From contig JAEOAD010000031.1 of assembly GCA_036365145.1 (NCBI GenBank), forward strand, positions 12,992,001 to 13,056,000: DNA of 64,000 bases. The letters run 5' to 3'. The DNA comes from Orientallactaga sibirica (lineage: Eukaryota > Chordata > Mammalia > Rodentia > Dipodidae). The position numbers were made by a program, and so were the translations under genes. How positions within the stretch are numbered: position 1 is the stretch's first letter; every line of letters starts with the position of its first letter. Below, piece after piece: positions 45,680 through 56,634 of the stretch. Under the pieces are notes generated by a model. It did not search any database. It saw nothing but the letters and a program-made list of their open reading frames with translations, and was not told the DNA's origin.

Positions 45680-46045
45680 GCTCCACATTGCTGGGACCAG
45701 CATCCAACCAGACACCATTTATGGGGGGAGGGGATTTATTTCAAGCTTACAGATCTAGGGTAGTACCGTTGATGGCAGAAGAAGCTGGCTTCCTTTCACA
45801 GATCCAAGCAAAGAGACATTACCAACAGCCAGCACTACAAATAGCCAGAGTTCAAAACTGCTTTCCACACCTGTGAGCTGGAATCAAGATCCAACCCCAA
45901 ATACACCTTAGGGCTGGACCCCAGGATCCACCTCCAGTGACATCTCCAACTGGCTGCTGGAGACTTAAGCAGGAAGCTTAACCTTAATTAAAAATACCTG
46001 AGAGTATGGGGGACATACATTCACATTCAAACCACCACAACATCC
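45680..46045 (+). repeat. Unclassified interspersed repeat-like block
   Basis: The block from 'gctgggaccagcatccaacc' through 'cttacagatctagggtag' to 'cattcaaaccaccacaac' looks like a medium-frequency retroelement fragment I have seen in rodents, perhaps L1-related. I cannot place the family. Confidence 0.35.
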
Positions 46046-47460
46046 TTGAAAAGTCATTGGAAAATTTCAGGTGTTTTTGCCATACCAAATAAATAGGAGG
46101 TAATTCATATGTTAATATGCTCAATCTAGCCATTCTACAGCCAAATATATTTTAAAACATATATATGATAAATATATGTAATTTTTGTTAATTTAAAATT
46201 TAAATTATGGGGCTGGAGAAATGGCTGAGCAGTTAAGGCACTTGCCTACAAAGCTGAAAGAGTCATGTTTGACTCTCCAAGTCCCACGTAAGCCAAGCAA
46301 ACAATGACACAAGTACACAAGGTCACACTCTTACAAGAGGATACATGTGTCTGGAATTTGATTGCAGCAGCTGGGGGCCCTGGCACACCAATTCTCTCTC
46401 TCTCTCTCTCATTAGAAAAAAAAGGCAGTCTGTTGGGCTTGTCTCAAAAAAAAATTAAATTTCAAGTTAGCCTGGCTAATATGCTACCTTTAAAAAAAAT
46501 ACTTGTGAGCACACAGAGAGAGGGAGAGAGTATGGATGTCCCAGGGCCTCTTGCTGTGGCAAATGCCACTTTGTGCACTTGGCTTTCTGGGGTACTGGGG
46601 AAGTGAACCCAGTCCTCTTGCTGCTGAAAACAAACTCCAGATACCACTTTGTGTATCTGGCTTTATGTGGTGCTAGGGAATTGAACCCAGGCCAGCAAAC
46701 TGCAAGCAAGCACCTTTAACTGCTGAATCATTTCCCCAGCCCTCAATACGTTACCTTTTGTGACTGACTTTGTAGCAAAATGTTTTCAGGGTTCATCCAA
46801 ATTGAAACTAGTATCAGTACTTAATTCCTTTTTCTGGCAAGATAACACTGTTGAATAATGGATACCCACCTATTTACTTTTTTATATTTTAATTTTTATT
46901 TATTTATGAGAGAGAGCAGGAAAGAGATATAGAATGAATGGGTATGCTAGGGACTCTAGCCACTGCAAACTCCAGACACATGTGCCACCATGTGCATGTG
47001 GCTTATGTGAGTTCTGGGGAATTCAACCTGGGCCCTTAGGCTTTGTAGGTAAGCACCTTAACTATCTCTCCAGCCCCCAGTATTTACTTTGTAACTGTTG
47101 AGAATAGTACTAGTATATACATTTATGTCCAAATATTTGTCTATTTTTAATTGGCTTTTGAGTGAACTCATTTCAAAGGTCTGCTAAAGACTGAAAGGCA
47201 GGCAGGGATGAGAAATGTAAAGCAATATTTATTAAGATTTGGAAGGAAAGTGATGATAGATTTTTTTTTTTTTTTTTTTTTTTTTGCCTGAAAAGTTGGC
47301 AACAGGGGAGGAAATGCTAGCTAGTGTCAGCCAGGAGCAACAAAGCCAAAAAGGAGGAAATGGAGTGTCTCTTTATAACGTATGTTAGCCTTTCAGTTTA
47401 AACTTAGTACAAGTGAAATTCAGCCATTTATTAGAGTCATGAAAACTTTTCTCCCCGTAG

Positions 47461-47704
47461 ATCGAGGAGACTGGCAGAGGGAAAGAAAGTTCAACTATGG
47501 TAGTGGCAACAATCCACCATGGGGCAGTGATCGGCACCATCAGTATGAGCAGCACTGGTACAAGGACCACCATTATGGGGAGCGGCGACACATGGATGCC
47601 CACCGTTCCGGAAGCTATCGACCCAACAACCTGTCCAGGAAGAGACCTTATGATCAGTACAGCAGTGACAGAGACCACCGGGGACACAGAGATTACTATG
47701 ACAG
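47461..47704 (+). CDS. CHD2: CHD2 window exon 18: Arg/His/Tyr-rich C-terminal region
   Basis: This 244-nt exon completes an Asp codon and reads [80 protein letters not shown], with two bases of Arg. Strong Arg/His/Tyr/Asp bias, probably disordered; in CHD2 this tail has been linked to RNA or PARP interaction (from memory). Acceptor CTCCCCGTAG, donor GTATGT. Confidence 0.96.
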
Positions 47705-47934
47705 GTATGTAGAAAGTTGTAAAAACTAGGCACAGACTGGCAAGGAGCTGTAGATGGGAGGAAAGACGGTGACATTACACAGATGCATTTATCTGATGTT
47801 TATTGAAATCTTGTGTGTGTCAGCCATACTCATAGGTCTGGTCAGATGTCCCTGCCATTAGGGCATCATCAGGATTTTGAAGTAGATGAAAGATGCTTGG
47901 TGCTGTGTGCTGGGTGGTAGTTAAGAGGTGGGAT

Positions 47935-48745
47935 TTTTTTTTTAGTTGTTACTAACAACTTCCATACACAGAGACAATTTACCATGTTGATAACCCCCAT
48001 CCCCCCTCCACTGAATGAATCTCTTCTTATTTCCTATTAGTCTGTCTTCTATTTTCATATATTTCTTTCCCCTTTCCTATTATGAAGGTCTTATGTAGGT
48101 AGCATCAGCCACTTTGTGTTTCGAAGATAGTATTGCAAAGCACTCCTCCCCTTCCTTTGGCTCTTAAGTTCTTTCCACCGCCTTTTCTGCAATGGTCCCT
48201 GAGCCTTGGAAAGTGTGATAGAGATACCACACTTAGTGCTGAACATTCCACTGTCACTTCTTCTCAGCACTTTGATTCATTTTGAGTTTCCCCAGTGGTC
48301 ACTACCACTTGAAAAGAGAAGTTTCTGTAACCAAAAGTGAGGGTAGTATTGATATATGGCCATAAACTGTAAGTACTTAGAGGACAGTTTGGTGGTCATA
48401 ATATATCTATTTAGCCAGACAGCTGTAGTAGCTTTCCTCTTAGGTCTTATGACCTCTCAACCACAGTCTTTTGATTTGGTTTTTAATACTAGGCAGGAAT
48501 TCCCTCCTGTAGAGTGGGCCTCATATCCAATTAGAGAGCAGTTGGTTTCCCCCATAACAGACACACCACCATCGTACCAGTTGGTACATTTGGCTTGCCC
48601 TGCCGGCTGTAAAGCTTGCAGGGTCCACTGCTGGTTAAGACTATTGATGACTTTTCTCCCCCACCTAGTCAACAGGGAGGAAGCTTCCAGCTCAGCTCTA
48701 GCTTGATTTCTCAGTGCCCAAGCATGTGGAGTCTTCAGCAATAGG
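47935..48745 (-). mobile_element. L1 3' UTR, antisense
   Basis: Same block order as 18362-18890 and 43390-44300 ('aacaacttccatacacagag', 'ctgcaatggtccctgagcct', 'aagtgagggtag'), but with many differences, so an older or different subfamily copy. Confidence 0.7.
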
Positions 48746-50839
48746 GTCTTCCCATCTAGTTAAAAAGAGGGTTTTTTACTTTCTCCTGGGATTTGGAGTC
48801 TTTCCTGAGGGGTAAGGAAGAAGAAAGGCTGATGGTTGTTGATTTTTCAGGCTATGAAAAGTCAGCTGGGCCAGTCGTTGGCCCAGGCCAGAAGTAAAGG
48901 GCTACTCCGAAGATCACCAGGCTGGATAGTGGGTGTGACAGAGAACCTTGGATGCTGCATTCCAGGCTTGAGAGTCATTTGTAATTTTGTTTTCGTCTGT
49001 GCAAGGAAGTAGCCATAAAATAGGTAGTCAGCAACAACAATTCTTATTGTGGCCCTCAGCCACCTTAGGAAGCGTTACTTCTGAGATGGATACCAGCCTG
49101 TGCATCTTGCCTATCAGGATCCAATAACTTAAGAGTCAGAGCCTTTGAAGTTATATCCTCTCTACAACCAGGGAGATGACAAGCCAGGGTTTCAAATTGT
49201 GAGTTAGCAAGTATGAGGGTTTACTAGATTTCTTATATTCTAGGTTTGGTTATATACTAAATTTCATGACACCTGTGGTTTTTCTCTGAGCTACCGACAC
49301 AACTTGTTTAGACTGTACTTTGAGTTTAAAGTAGGAAGATTTAATTTATCATCTCAATGTCTTGATGTGGTTTTGGAAGATCTGGAAATAGGCTGCATTA
49401 GTTTAGCAACAGTAGCCAGGCATCAGCCAGCTCCTTAAAATGAACTGCCACCATGTTTGACCTTGTCTGATCTAGCTCTGCATTCTTTTGTATAGATCTG
49501 CACTGTATCTGGTGCATCCTTTTCCTTCTGCCTAAAGGACTTTTATTTTTCTCTGGGTATGGTAGTGATTGTTTTCTTGTCTGAAAGTATTTTGTCTCTT
49601 TTAAATTAATTTTTTAAAATACATTTATTTATGAGGGATTTATGAGAGATAGAAGCAGACAAAAAGAGAGTAACTATAGGTGTGCCAGTGCCTCCTGCCA
49701 CTGTCATTTGGTGCATCTGACTTTTATTGGTACTGGGGAATTGAACCTAGGCCATTAAGCCTTGCAACCAAGAGCCTTTTAACCTCTGAGCCATCTCTCC
49801 AGCTCTAACTTAAAAAAATAAATAAATAAAAATAAAAAATAAAAAATAAAAAAAAAACAAATTTAATAGTGAACTTTACTCTATGAACATATTACATATT
49901 TGTCATATTCTCATTGGGTTATACTCATTTATTTTTCCTCTCCCCGTCCCCATTTCACTGAGGGCCGTCCTCTGTGGGTTTATCAGTTTTTTTCTTCTGC
50001 TCAGGAATTGTTTAGCTTCTTGGATATGTGGGCTTATTATACCCATAACATTTGGAATTTTGTTTTTAGTATTCCTCAAATACTCCCTTTTATTCTTCCC
50101 CTTTGGAAATTCTAATTAAATTATCCTGCTTGAAGTTGTGGTACAGGAGCTTACTGATATTTGTTTCTAAAAACTGTTTTTTTTCCATTTAATGTTGAAT
50201 AATCTCTAGTGCATTCAAATTCATTAGTATTTTCTTTTTCATTGTTTAAACTGCATCCATCAGTCCCATTGCATGTAATTTACATCTAACAAATTGTAGC
50301 TATGGCTCCAGAGGTTATAAAAGATGCATTTGTGTCTTTTTTTTTTTTTTTCTTTTCCTTTTTTATGTTCATGTTCCATCTTCCAAAATATAGACTACTT
50401 GTTGTTTTGGTGTCATTATCTGCTTCAGTTGGTTAGCTTTTATGCTTTCCAGGCCTTGTGCTTTTATTAGATGCCAAGTACACCTTACATTGTTGAGTTC
50501 TTAATGGTATACTGAAGCTTTCTTCAGAGACACAGTTTCTTAGAAGCAGTTTGATTCTTTCAGGTCTTGCTGTTGAGATTTCAGGCAGGTTTGATTCCCC
50601 AGGACCCACATAAGCCAGAAGCACAAAGTGGTGCATGTGTCTGGAGTTCGTTTGCAGTAGCTAGAGGCCTTGGCGTGCTCATTCTCTCTCTCAATCGGCT
50701 TCCCCCTCTCTGAAATAAATAAAGTTTTTTTTTAAAAGAATTAATAAAATTTCTTTTAAACTGACTCAATGTGAAGAGAGTACTGAAATTTTATCTTGGG
50801 TTCTGATGAATTTCTTGTTGTGCTACTAAGGGGAATCTG

Positions 50840-50937
50840 TACAAGTCAACAGCAAAAAGACAACTCCATTCAAAAATAGGCAAAAGGACATGAGTAAACA
50901 TCTCTCTAATACAAATAGTCAGTAGGTACACAAATGT
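50840..50937 (+). mobile_element. L1 ORF2 fragment, sense
   Basis: 'acaactccattcaaaaatag' followed by 'gcaaaaggacatgagtaaac' and 'tctctaatacaaatag' is an L1 ORF2 signature. Confidence 0.7.
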
Positions 50938-51614
50938 GGTTGGGGAGATGGCTTACAGACTAACGGTGCTTGCTTACAAAGCCTACTGGCTTAGGTTCGA
51001 TTCCCTACTACCCGCATAAAGCCAGACACACAAAGTGGTGAATGTGTCTGGAGTGCATTTGTAGTAGCAGGAGGCCCTGGCATGCCCATATATACATATT
51101 CTTTATGTCCCAAATAAATAAATTTTAAAAATTTAAATACTTTTAATTTTAATTAATTTATTTGAGAGAGAAAGAGAATGAACATGCCAAGGGCCTCTAA
51201 CCACTGAAAATGAACTCCAGACAAATGAGCCACCATGTGCATCTGGCTTACATTGGTTCTGGGGATCTGGAGAGTCAAACATGGGTCCTTAGGCTTCAAA
51301 GGCAAACACCTTAACCATTAAGCCTTCTCTCCAGCTCATAAAAATAAATTTTAAAAAACTACCATGAAGGCTGAGGAGATGGCCTAGCAGTTAAAAACAT
51401 TTGCTTGCAAAGCCTGCTGGCTCAGGTTCCATTCTACAGTACTTATGTAAATCCAGATGCAAAAAGTGATACATGTATCTGGAGCTCATTTGCAGAGGCA
51501 AGAGGTCCTGGTGCGCCCATCCCCTCTTCCTCTTGCAAATAAATCAGTAAAAATATTTTTTAAAAACTACCATCAGACTTGTACACTAAGATGGCTATAT
51601 TAAATAAGAATTGC

Positions 51615-51782
51615 GGGCTGGAGAAATTGCTTAGCGTTTTAAGGTGTTTGTCTGAGAAGCCAAAGAATCCCGGTTCGATTCTCTGGTACCCACGTAAGCC
51701 AGATGCACAAAGGGCACATGCATCTGGAGTTTGTTTGCAGTGGCTAGAGGCCCTGGCATGCCCATTCTCTCTGTGTCTGTCT

Positions 51783-51818
<36 letters not shown>

Positions 51819-51840
51819 TGCAAATAAATAAATAAAAAAT
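51615..51840 (+). mobile_element. B2-like SINE, near full length
   Basis: GGGCTGGAGAAATTGCTTAG head, CCCGGTTCGATTCTC B-box-like segment, CT tract 51780-51815 and AAATAAATAAATAAA tail. Confidence 0.85.
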
Positions 51841-52009
51841 TTTAAATATATTTAAAACGAAAGAATTGCTGGGCATGGTGGCACATGCCTTTAATCCCAG
51901 CGCTTGGGAGGCAGAGGTAGGAGGATCACCATAAGTTTGAGGCTACTCTGAGACTACATACTGAATTCCAGGTCAGCCTGGGCTAGCGAGACCCTACCTT
52001 GAAAAACCA

Positions 52010-52047
52010 AAATAATAATAATAATAATAATCAAATGATGATGATGA
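52010..52047. repeat. (AAT)n / (GAT)n simple repeat
   Basis: AAT units are followed by GAT units in the tail of a B1 copy. Confidence 0.9.
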
Positions 52048-52258
52048 TAGGGGCTGTGGGTGTAGCTCAGTTGGTAGAGTGCTAGTCTAGCATGCATGAA
52101 GCCCTGGAGTTCAGTTCCCAGCACTGTATAAATGGGGTGTGGTGGTGCATGCCTATAATCCCAGCAAATGGGAGGTAGAAGCAGGAAGATCAGATGTTCC
52201 AGTTATCCTTTCTACATCCTGAGTTTAAGGACAGCTTGGGCTACATAAGATCCTATCA

Positions 52259-52292
<34 letters not shown>
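52048..52292 (+). mobile_element. B4-type SINE (ID plus B1) with A-tail
   Basis: The left part, GTGTAGCTCAGTTGGTAGAG, is the tRNA-Ala-like ID head. The right part, from 'ggtgtggtggtgcatgccta', is B1-like. It ends in a run of more than 30 A. The provirus inserted at the end of this A-tail. Confidence 0.8.

Positions 52293-52294
<2 letters not shown>
52290..52294. repeat. Provirus target-site duplication, left
   Basis: AAACC directly before the LTR; matched by AAACC at 56972-56976. It lies at the end of the B4 A-tail, so part of the match could be chance. Confidence 0.65.
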
Positions 52295-52296
<2 letters not shown>

Positions 52297-52629
52297 TAGC
52301 GCCTGTGCTGCCACCATGACCCCGAGCTGGGTGAGGTGCCGAGGATTGAAAAGACAATCACTGGGTCATTCGTGCTTCAAGAATGCCATTTATTGAAGTC
52401 AGAGGGCGATATATATACAGCCTTACAGCACTGTGGAAAAGTACCAGGGTCAGAAGGTCATGTTCTCATATCCTGTTGTTTACTGTTAAGCAAGAGCCAC
52501 CTGGGGCAAACAGAACTTGTGGTTAGGCCATAAAATGGGAGTGGAACAGGATGTTTTTAGGTAAACAATCCTTGGTCATGTCAGTCAAGCAGGGCAGCAG
52601 ACTCCCCAGGAGGGGGGTTGGACCCCACA
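52295..52629 (-). repeat. 3' LTR of provirus (335 bp)
   Basis: In viral sense it begins TGTGGGGTCC and ends GCGCTACA, so TG...CA ends are intact. The poly(A) signal AATAAA lies at 52389-52394 (minus strand) and a TATA-like run at 52410-52418. It differs from the other LTR by ten substitutions (nine transitions) and one 2-bp indel in the TA run. Confidence 0.95.
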
Positions 52630-52643
52630 GGTCCCCCTTCCTT
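52630..52643 (-). promoter_or_regulatory. Polypurine tract of provirus
   Basis: In viral sense AAGGAAGGGGGACC abuts the 3' LTR, the expected plus-strand primer site. Confidence 0.85.
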
Positions 52644-52876
52644 AAATATAAATGAGCATCTGTCTTAGGTTGCCTCGGACATCGACATCTATCTTACCCA
52701 TCATGAAGAAGCCTGCCCAGGCCCCGCAGACTCTCTGTCTTAGGTTGATAGACATCCCCCAGGTCTTACCCATCATTGATTACTCATTTATCTTGTAAGC
52801 TCAGCCATACTTGAGCAGTGGGGTTATCTGCTGCCAGAGACATCAAGACCTGTTTGGTCTGAAATTGGCACAGGGC
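52644..52876 (-). other. Provirus region between env and 3' LTR
   Basis: A 230-bp noncoding stretch between the env stop and the polypurine tract. No open frame of note; no accessory gene recognised. Confidence 0.7.
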
Positions 52877-53551
52877 TCAAGTTTTTGCCATATGGCAGAG
52901 ACAGACCAAGGACAAAGCCACACCACCCAGGGCGATTAGCCCTAGGGCCATGGACCCACTCCATTCCTTAAAGAGATGGCCTGCAAATTGCAATAAAGTG
53001 AATGTGAAATTAGCAGAAGCATTTGACACCTCGGCTGGCGTAACGCAAATGTGGTGGTATAGAGGAGTACAGGTCACCATATGGGTTTCCCAAAGTAAAT
53101 CTATTTGTTCTTGTAGTAGAGCTGTTTGTTGATTTATATTTAGTATACCCAATTGTATGAGAGAATTTAAATGATTTTGAGTGTTGAGTGCAGAAGCCAC
53201 TTCCTGTGAGAGCAAGTCCACAGTGCTCACTGTAACAGCAGATTGGGAAAGGGCTACGCCAGCAACAGTAGCTGCGGCAACAGCAGCGGCAATTGCAGCG
53301 ATGATAGCTGCAGATACGCCAAAGTCTCTTTTCTGACGAGTGAGAATCAGCTGCGTCTGTCCATCGTGCTCCACTGGAAGGGGAACAATGCCAGGGATCC
53401 ATACCACCAATGCCAGTTTTTCTTGGTCCCAGCAAGTCTTCAGGTGGCAGTCCTGTGAAGAACAATTGAGGATATCTCCTGAGGGAGTTTCATTAGTTAC
53501 AATAAAAAGAAAGGTGCCACCACACATGCAGCAGATGTAATAGTAAGGCAT
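52877..53551 (-). pseudogene. env remnant: transmembrane subunit, open frame
   Basis: A 224-codon frame shows a furin-type site RQKR (72-75), an Ala-rich fusion peptide (about 76-102), a Gln/Leu/Asn-rich helical region (about 110-157), a Cys pair spaced by seven residues (161, 169) without the adjacent third Cys of gamma-type TM, two N-glycosylation sequons (177, 181), a membrane anchor (about 199-219) and a very short tail ending MAKT. No stop interrupts it. It lacks its own signal peptide. Confidence 0.85.
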
Positions 53552-53874
53552 ACAGTAGAATCATCAAAGGAATTGGAAGAGTTAAGCTGAGAATAGTTAA
53601 GCTTGAGAACAAAGCACATGGAATTCCTAAGGGAATAGATAAGAGTTAAATTGGCTTTCTCTGGATCAAGATGCATAGCAGGCGTTCCTAAGCTTAAATT
53701 AGTACTCAAAAACCCAGGCCAAACCTGGGCATTCCAGGCCACTGGCATCAGTACCAGCGGGTTCTTGACGAATGCCGAAAAGGTCCCCGGTTGACTTGAT
53801 GGCAGGGTCCACAACAGCCCGAACACAACGCTCAGGAACCCAAATTGGATTTTCTCCATCCTGTGGAAAAACAC
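53497..53874 (-). pseudogene. env remnant: signal peptide and shortened surface subunit
   Basis: A 125-codon frame. The Met at codon 6 is followed by a hydrophobic stretch (FGFLSVVFGLLWTLPSS) resembling a signal peptide, with N-linked glycosylation sequons downstream. Between the signal and the cleavage site in the next frame only about 150 codons exist, far fewer than in intact relatives. This indicates an internal deletion. It passes into the transmembrane frame by a frameshift between 53551 and 53497. Confidence 0.75.
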
Positions 53875-54213
53875 AAACAGACCCTCGGGCCCAAATCAAC
53901 ACTGGATCTGGCCCTTTCCATTTGCCCATAGAAAGATCTTTCCATTTAGCCAGAGGCTTAGCTTGCGTAGGTGCACGCCAATGGCGATCAGCCTCTGAGC
54001 GGCCATGAGCATCCACCGTTAAAAAATTTAAAATGTATAATGTTAAGGAGACAAAGGAATGAGGTGAGCCAAGGTGATCCCCTAGGTCCCCCAGTTTTAC
54101 TTTAATTAAATAAGTTTTGAGGGTCCAATGAACCCGCTCCACCACGGTTTGACCTTGAGGGTTATATGGGATGCCTGTTTTATGTAAAATATCAAAATCA
54201 GTACAAAATCTTG
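53699..54213 (-). pseudogene. pol remnant: integrase C-terminal part
   Basis: After the deletion, the catalytic-Glu helix (NPQGQ.VVE) and the C-terminal domain with PVLIWARG and WVPERCVR can be read. The open part is 54145-53699. The Cys pair of the zinc finger and the first two acidic residues of the D,D-35-E core are missing. The end overlaps the env start in another frame, normal for class II proviruses. Confidence 0.85.
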
Positions 54214-56048
54214 AAAAGCCTGCACTGGTACTATCTGAATGGCTTGTTCTCTGGAAATGCCTGTGTGGAAGCGGAGTGATCCTGTAGGAAGATGAAAACG
54301 TTGATGAAGAATTTGAGCCTTATCAAAATCAGATGAAATACTAAGGGTGGCAACTTGAGTCTGTAGATCTGCCATGCGATTGCCTGCACTAAGAGGCCCT
54401 GGCAGAGATGTGTGGGATCTAAGATGCCCCACAAAAACTGGCTCTGAGCGTTCCCAAAGCAAAGCTTGTAATTGTAAAAGATGGTCCTGAACTTTAGAGA
54501 CTGGAGCAACATAGGCAGATGTCTCCAAAGGACGTACAATGTGAGCTACGTATTGGCTGTCAGTGTAGATATTTAAAGGTTCATGTGGGAAAAGCTGTAG
54601 GGCTAAAATCATGGCCAAAATTTCTGCCACCTGGGCAGATTTTTGTGGTACTGGTATTCTTTTTATAACTGGATTATAAACAACAGCAGCAATTCCATGA
54701 GAGGAGCCATCTGTAAAAACTACTCGTGCTTTTGGAATAGGATTTAGGACCATAATCTTTGGGACAATGATTGGATGTATCTTATAAAAGGTAACCAGAG
54801 GATCAGGGGGATAATGGTTATTATCAAAGACACTGGACGTTGAGGACAAAAAGATAGTCCAGTCATCATCATTATTTTGAAGCCATTCTAGCTGACTACG
54901 AGAAAAGGGTGTAACAATATCTTTAGGTTCCTTGCCAAAGATTTGTAAGCATGTTTTTTGGGCTTTGAATAATAAGGCAATTACTGCTTGTGGATAGGAC
55001 ATTACTATCTTAGAGGGAGATGCTTGGGAGTGAACCCACAGAATAGGTCCTGTTTGCCAGAAAACCCCAGTAGGGGCATGCTTAGAGCAAAATACTAACA
55101 GAGACAAAGGCTTAGAATAGTTTACATAATTCAGATGAGCCTCATTTATTGCTTTTTGGATAAGTTGAATACACTCTTGTCCAGCTCTAGTGAGAGCCCG
55201 AGGGGAAGTTGGATCTGAGTCCCCTTGCAGAATATCAAAGAGAGGATGAAGCTGCCCTGTGGAAATTTTAAGGCTAGGCCTAATCCAGTTAATATCTCCT
55301 AAAAGGTGAAAATCATTTAATATTTTTAGTGCATCCAGTCTGAGTGTGACTTTCTGAGGGCCAACACCGTTCTTAAGTAATTGATGACCCAAATATTGGT
55401 AGGGAAAGTCTTTATGAACCTTCTCTGGGGCAATTTGTAACCCAGCTAGTTGTAGTGTTTTCTGGAGATCTTCAAAGGCTTCCAATAGGAGATGTTCCTG
55501 TTCAGCAGCTAACAAAATATCATCCATATAATGAATGATATATAGCTGAGGATACTTATTGCTAACAGGCTCAATTGCCATGGATACATATGTTTGGCAA
55601 ATAGTAGGGCTATTGGCCATGCCCTGAGGTAAGACAACCCATTGATATCTCTTAGAAGGTTCTCTTAAGTTAACCGATGGCAGACTAAAAGCAAACCTAG
55701 GGCTATCACTTGGATGCAGAGGAATAGTAAAGAAACAGTCTTTTAAATCAATGACAAGCAGATTCCAATTTTTTGGGATAGCCACCGGGGAGGGAAGGCC
55801 AGGCTGAGCAGCTCCCATTAACATCTTAGTTTTATTGACTTCTCTTAAATCCTGGAGCAGCCTCCATTTGCCTGATTTTTTCTTAATTACAAAAATAGGA
55901 GTATTCCAAGGCGAAGTAGAGGGGACAATATGTCTAGCCTGAAGTTGCTCCTTCCTGCAGTAGTGCATGGGCAGCCTCCAATTTGATAGTAGTAAGGGGC
56001 CATTGCTCTACCCATACAGGCTCATCATTCTTCCAAGTAATGGGAATA
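54106..56048 (-). pseudogene. pol remnant: reverse transcriptase and RNase H
   Basis: The first ~30 RT codons (56048 to about 55950) are in a different frame from a 620-codon open frame (55968-54106). In that frame the palm Asp (VIDLKD, residue 74), LPQG (114-117), YMDD (147-150) and RNase H acidic residues (D420, E449, D470, D534) are all present. The frame then enters the integrase zinc-binding region (H555, H559), meets a deletion near 54210 and ends out of frame. No protease lies upstream. The open frame suggests a fairly recent insertion rather than function. Confidence 0.9.
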
Positions 56049-56096
56049 GGTGGAATTGTTGGAGGCATACGAGCAATGGCCCTTAGGAAAAATGTC

Positions 56097-56539
56097 CTAG
56101 TCCTCTCTTATCTCCTGGGGCTCTCTGAATGAGTGCCTTGCAGAGTCCTCATTGCTAGAAGAAAGCGAGGAATCAGAAGTGGACTTATCAGAATTCTGAA
56201 AAGATTTAATTGACTCCTGTTCTTGAATTTCAGTGAAAAGCCGTTCCGCCTTGGCCAATTGTTCTTTTACTTTCTCTTTATCACTAACCAGAGCATCCTT
56301 AACCAAGCGCCACAACGAGAAGGTAGCTATAGGAATGCTCTCAGGTCCCTCCCTATGAAGGACTTGTTCCCAGTCAGAAACATTAAGGCCCCCCAAAACC
56401 AAAAACCAAGGGCTCGCTTTTGCAAAATCTTAATAAAATCTCTTGCTGTAATACGTTTAATGCCTGTACCTTGTTTCCTTAGAAATTCAACTAACTGGTC
56501 GACTAGCAATGAATGAGAGCTAGTGGTACCCATTTTCAA
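56097..56539 (-). pseudogene. gag remnant (matrix region), frameshifted
   Basis: The start at 56539 gives MGTTSS, a glycine-2 myristoylation-type Gag start, 75 bases after the primer binding site. The frame runs to 56327, but similarity to class II matrix continues in another frame (to 56097), so an indel lies near 56410. The second part ends in a Ser/Asp/Glu-rich stretch. Capsid, nucleocapsid and protease coding sequence do not follow: RT begins almost at once, so a large deletion has joined gag to pol. Confidence 0.8.
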
Positions 56540-56614
56540 TGCGCTCCTCTCTTACCTCTTCTACGGCTGGCCAGCCTTCAGGAGTGATCCTTCAGCAGTT
56601 TTCCTTCTTTCCCA

Positions 56615-56632
56615 GTCTCAGTGGGACCTCCA
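56615..56632 (-). promoter_or_regulatory. Primer binding site, tRNA-Gln type
   Basis: In viral sense TGGAGGTCCCACTGAGAC begins two bases after the 5' LTR. It matches the complement of the 3' end of mammalian tRNA-Gln(UUG) at 16 of 18 positions by my recollection of that tRNA. Lysine tRNAs are the commoner primers in class II elements. Confidence 0.8.
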
Positions 56633-56634
56633 GC

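Larger units (their letters stand above)
42960..47460 (+). other. CHD2: CHD2 intron 17 of window
   Basis: Repeats: B2-like antisense 43065-43275; antisense L1 3' UTR 43390-44300 split by a SINE; sense L1 44390-44620 and 45105-45200 split by an unclassified retroposed sequence holding its own B1; B1 antisense 45335-45486; unclassified repeat-like block 45680-46045; B2-like sense 46209-46440; B2-like antisense 46497-46742 and 46880-47077. Positions 45490-45680, 46045-46200 and 47080-47460 look single-copy. Confidence 0.75.

Noticed and set aside
52050..52125. tRNA-like sequence (TAGCTCAGTTGGTAGAG with a B-box-like GAGTTCAGTTC)
   Set aside because: It is the tRNA-Ala-derived ID head of a B4 SINE with B1 sequence attached, not a tRNA gene.
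53243..53540. Plus-strand open frames within the provirus
   Set aside because: They are shadows of the antisense env frames.
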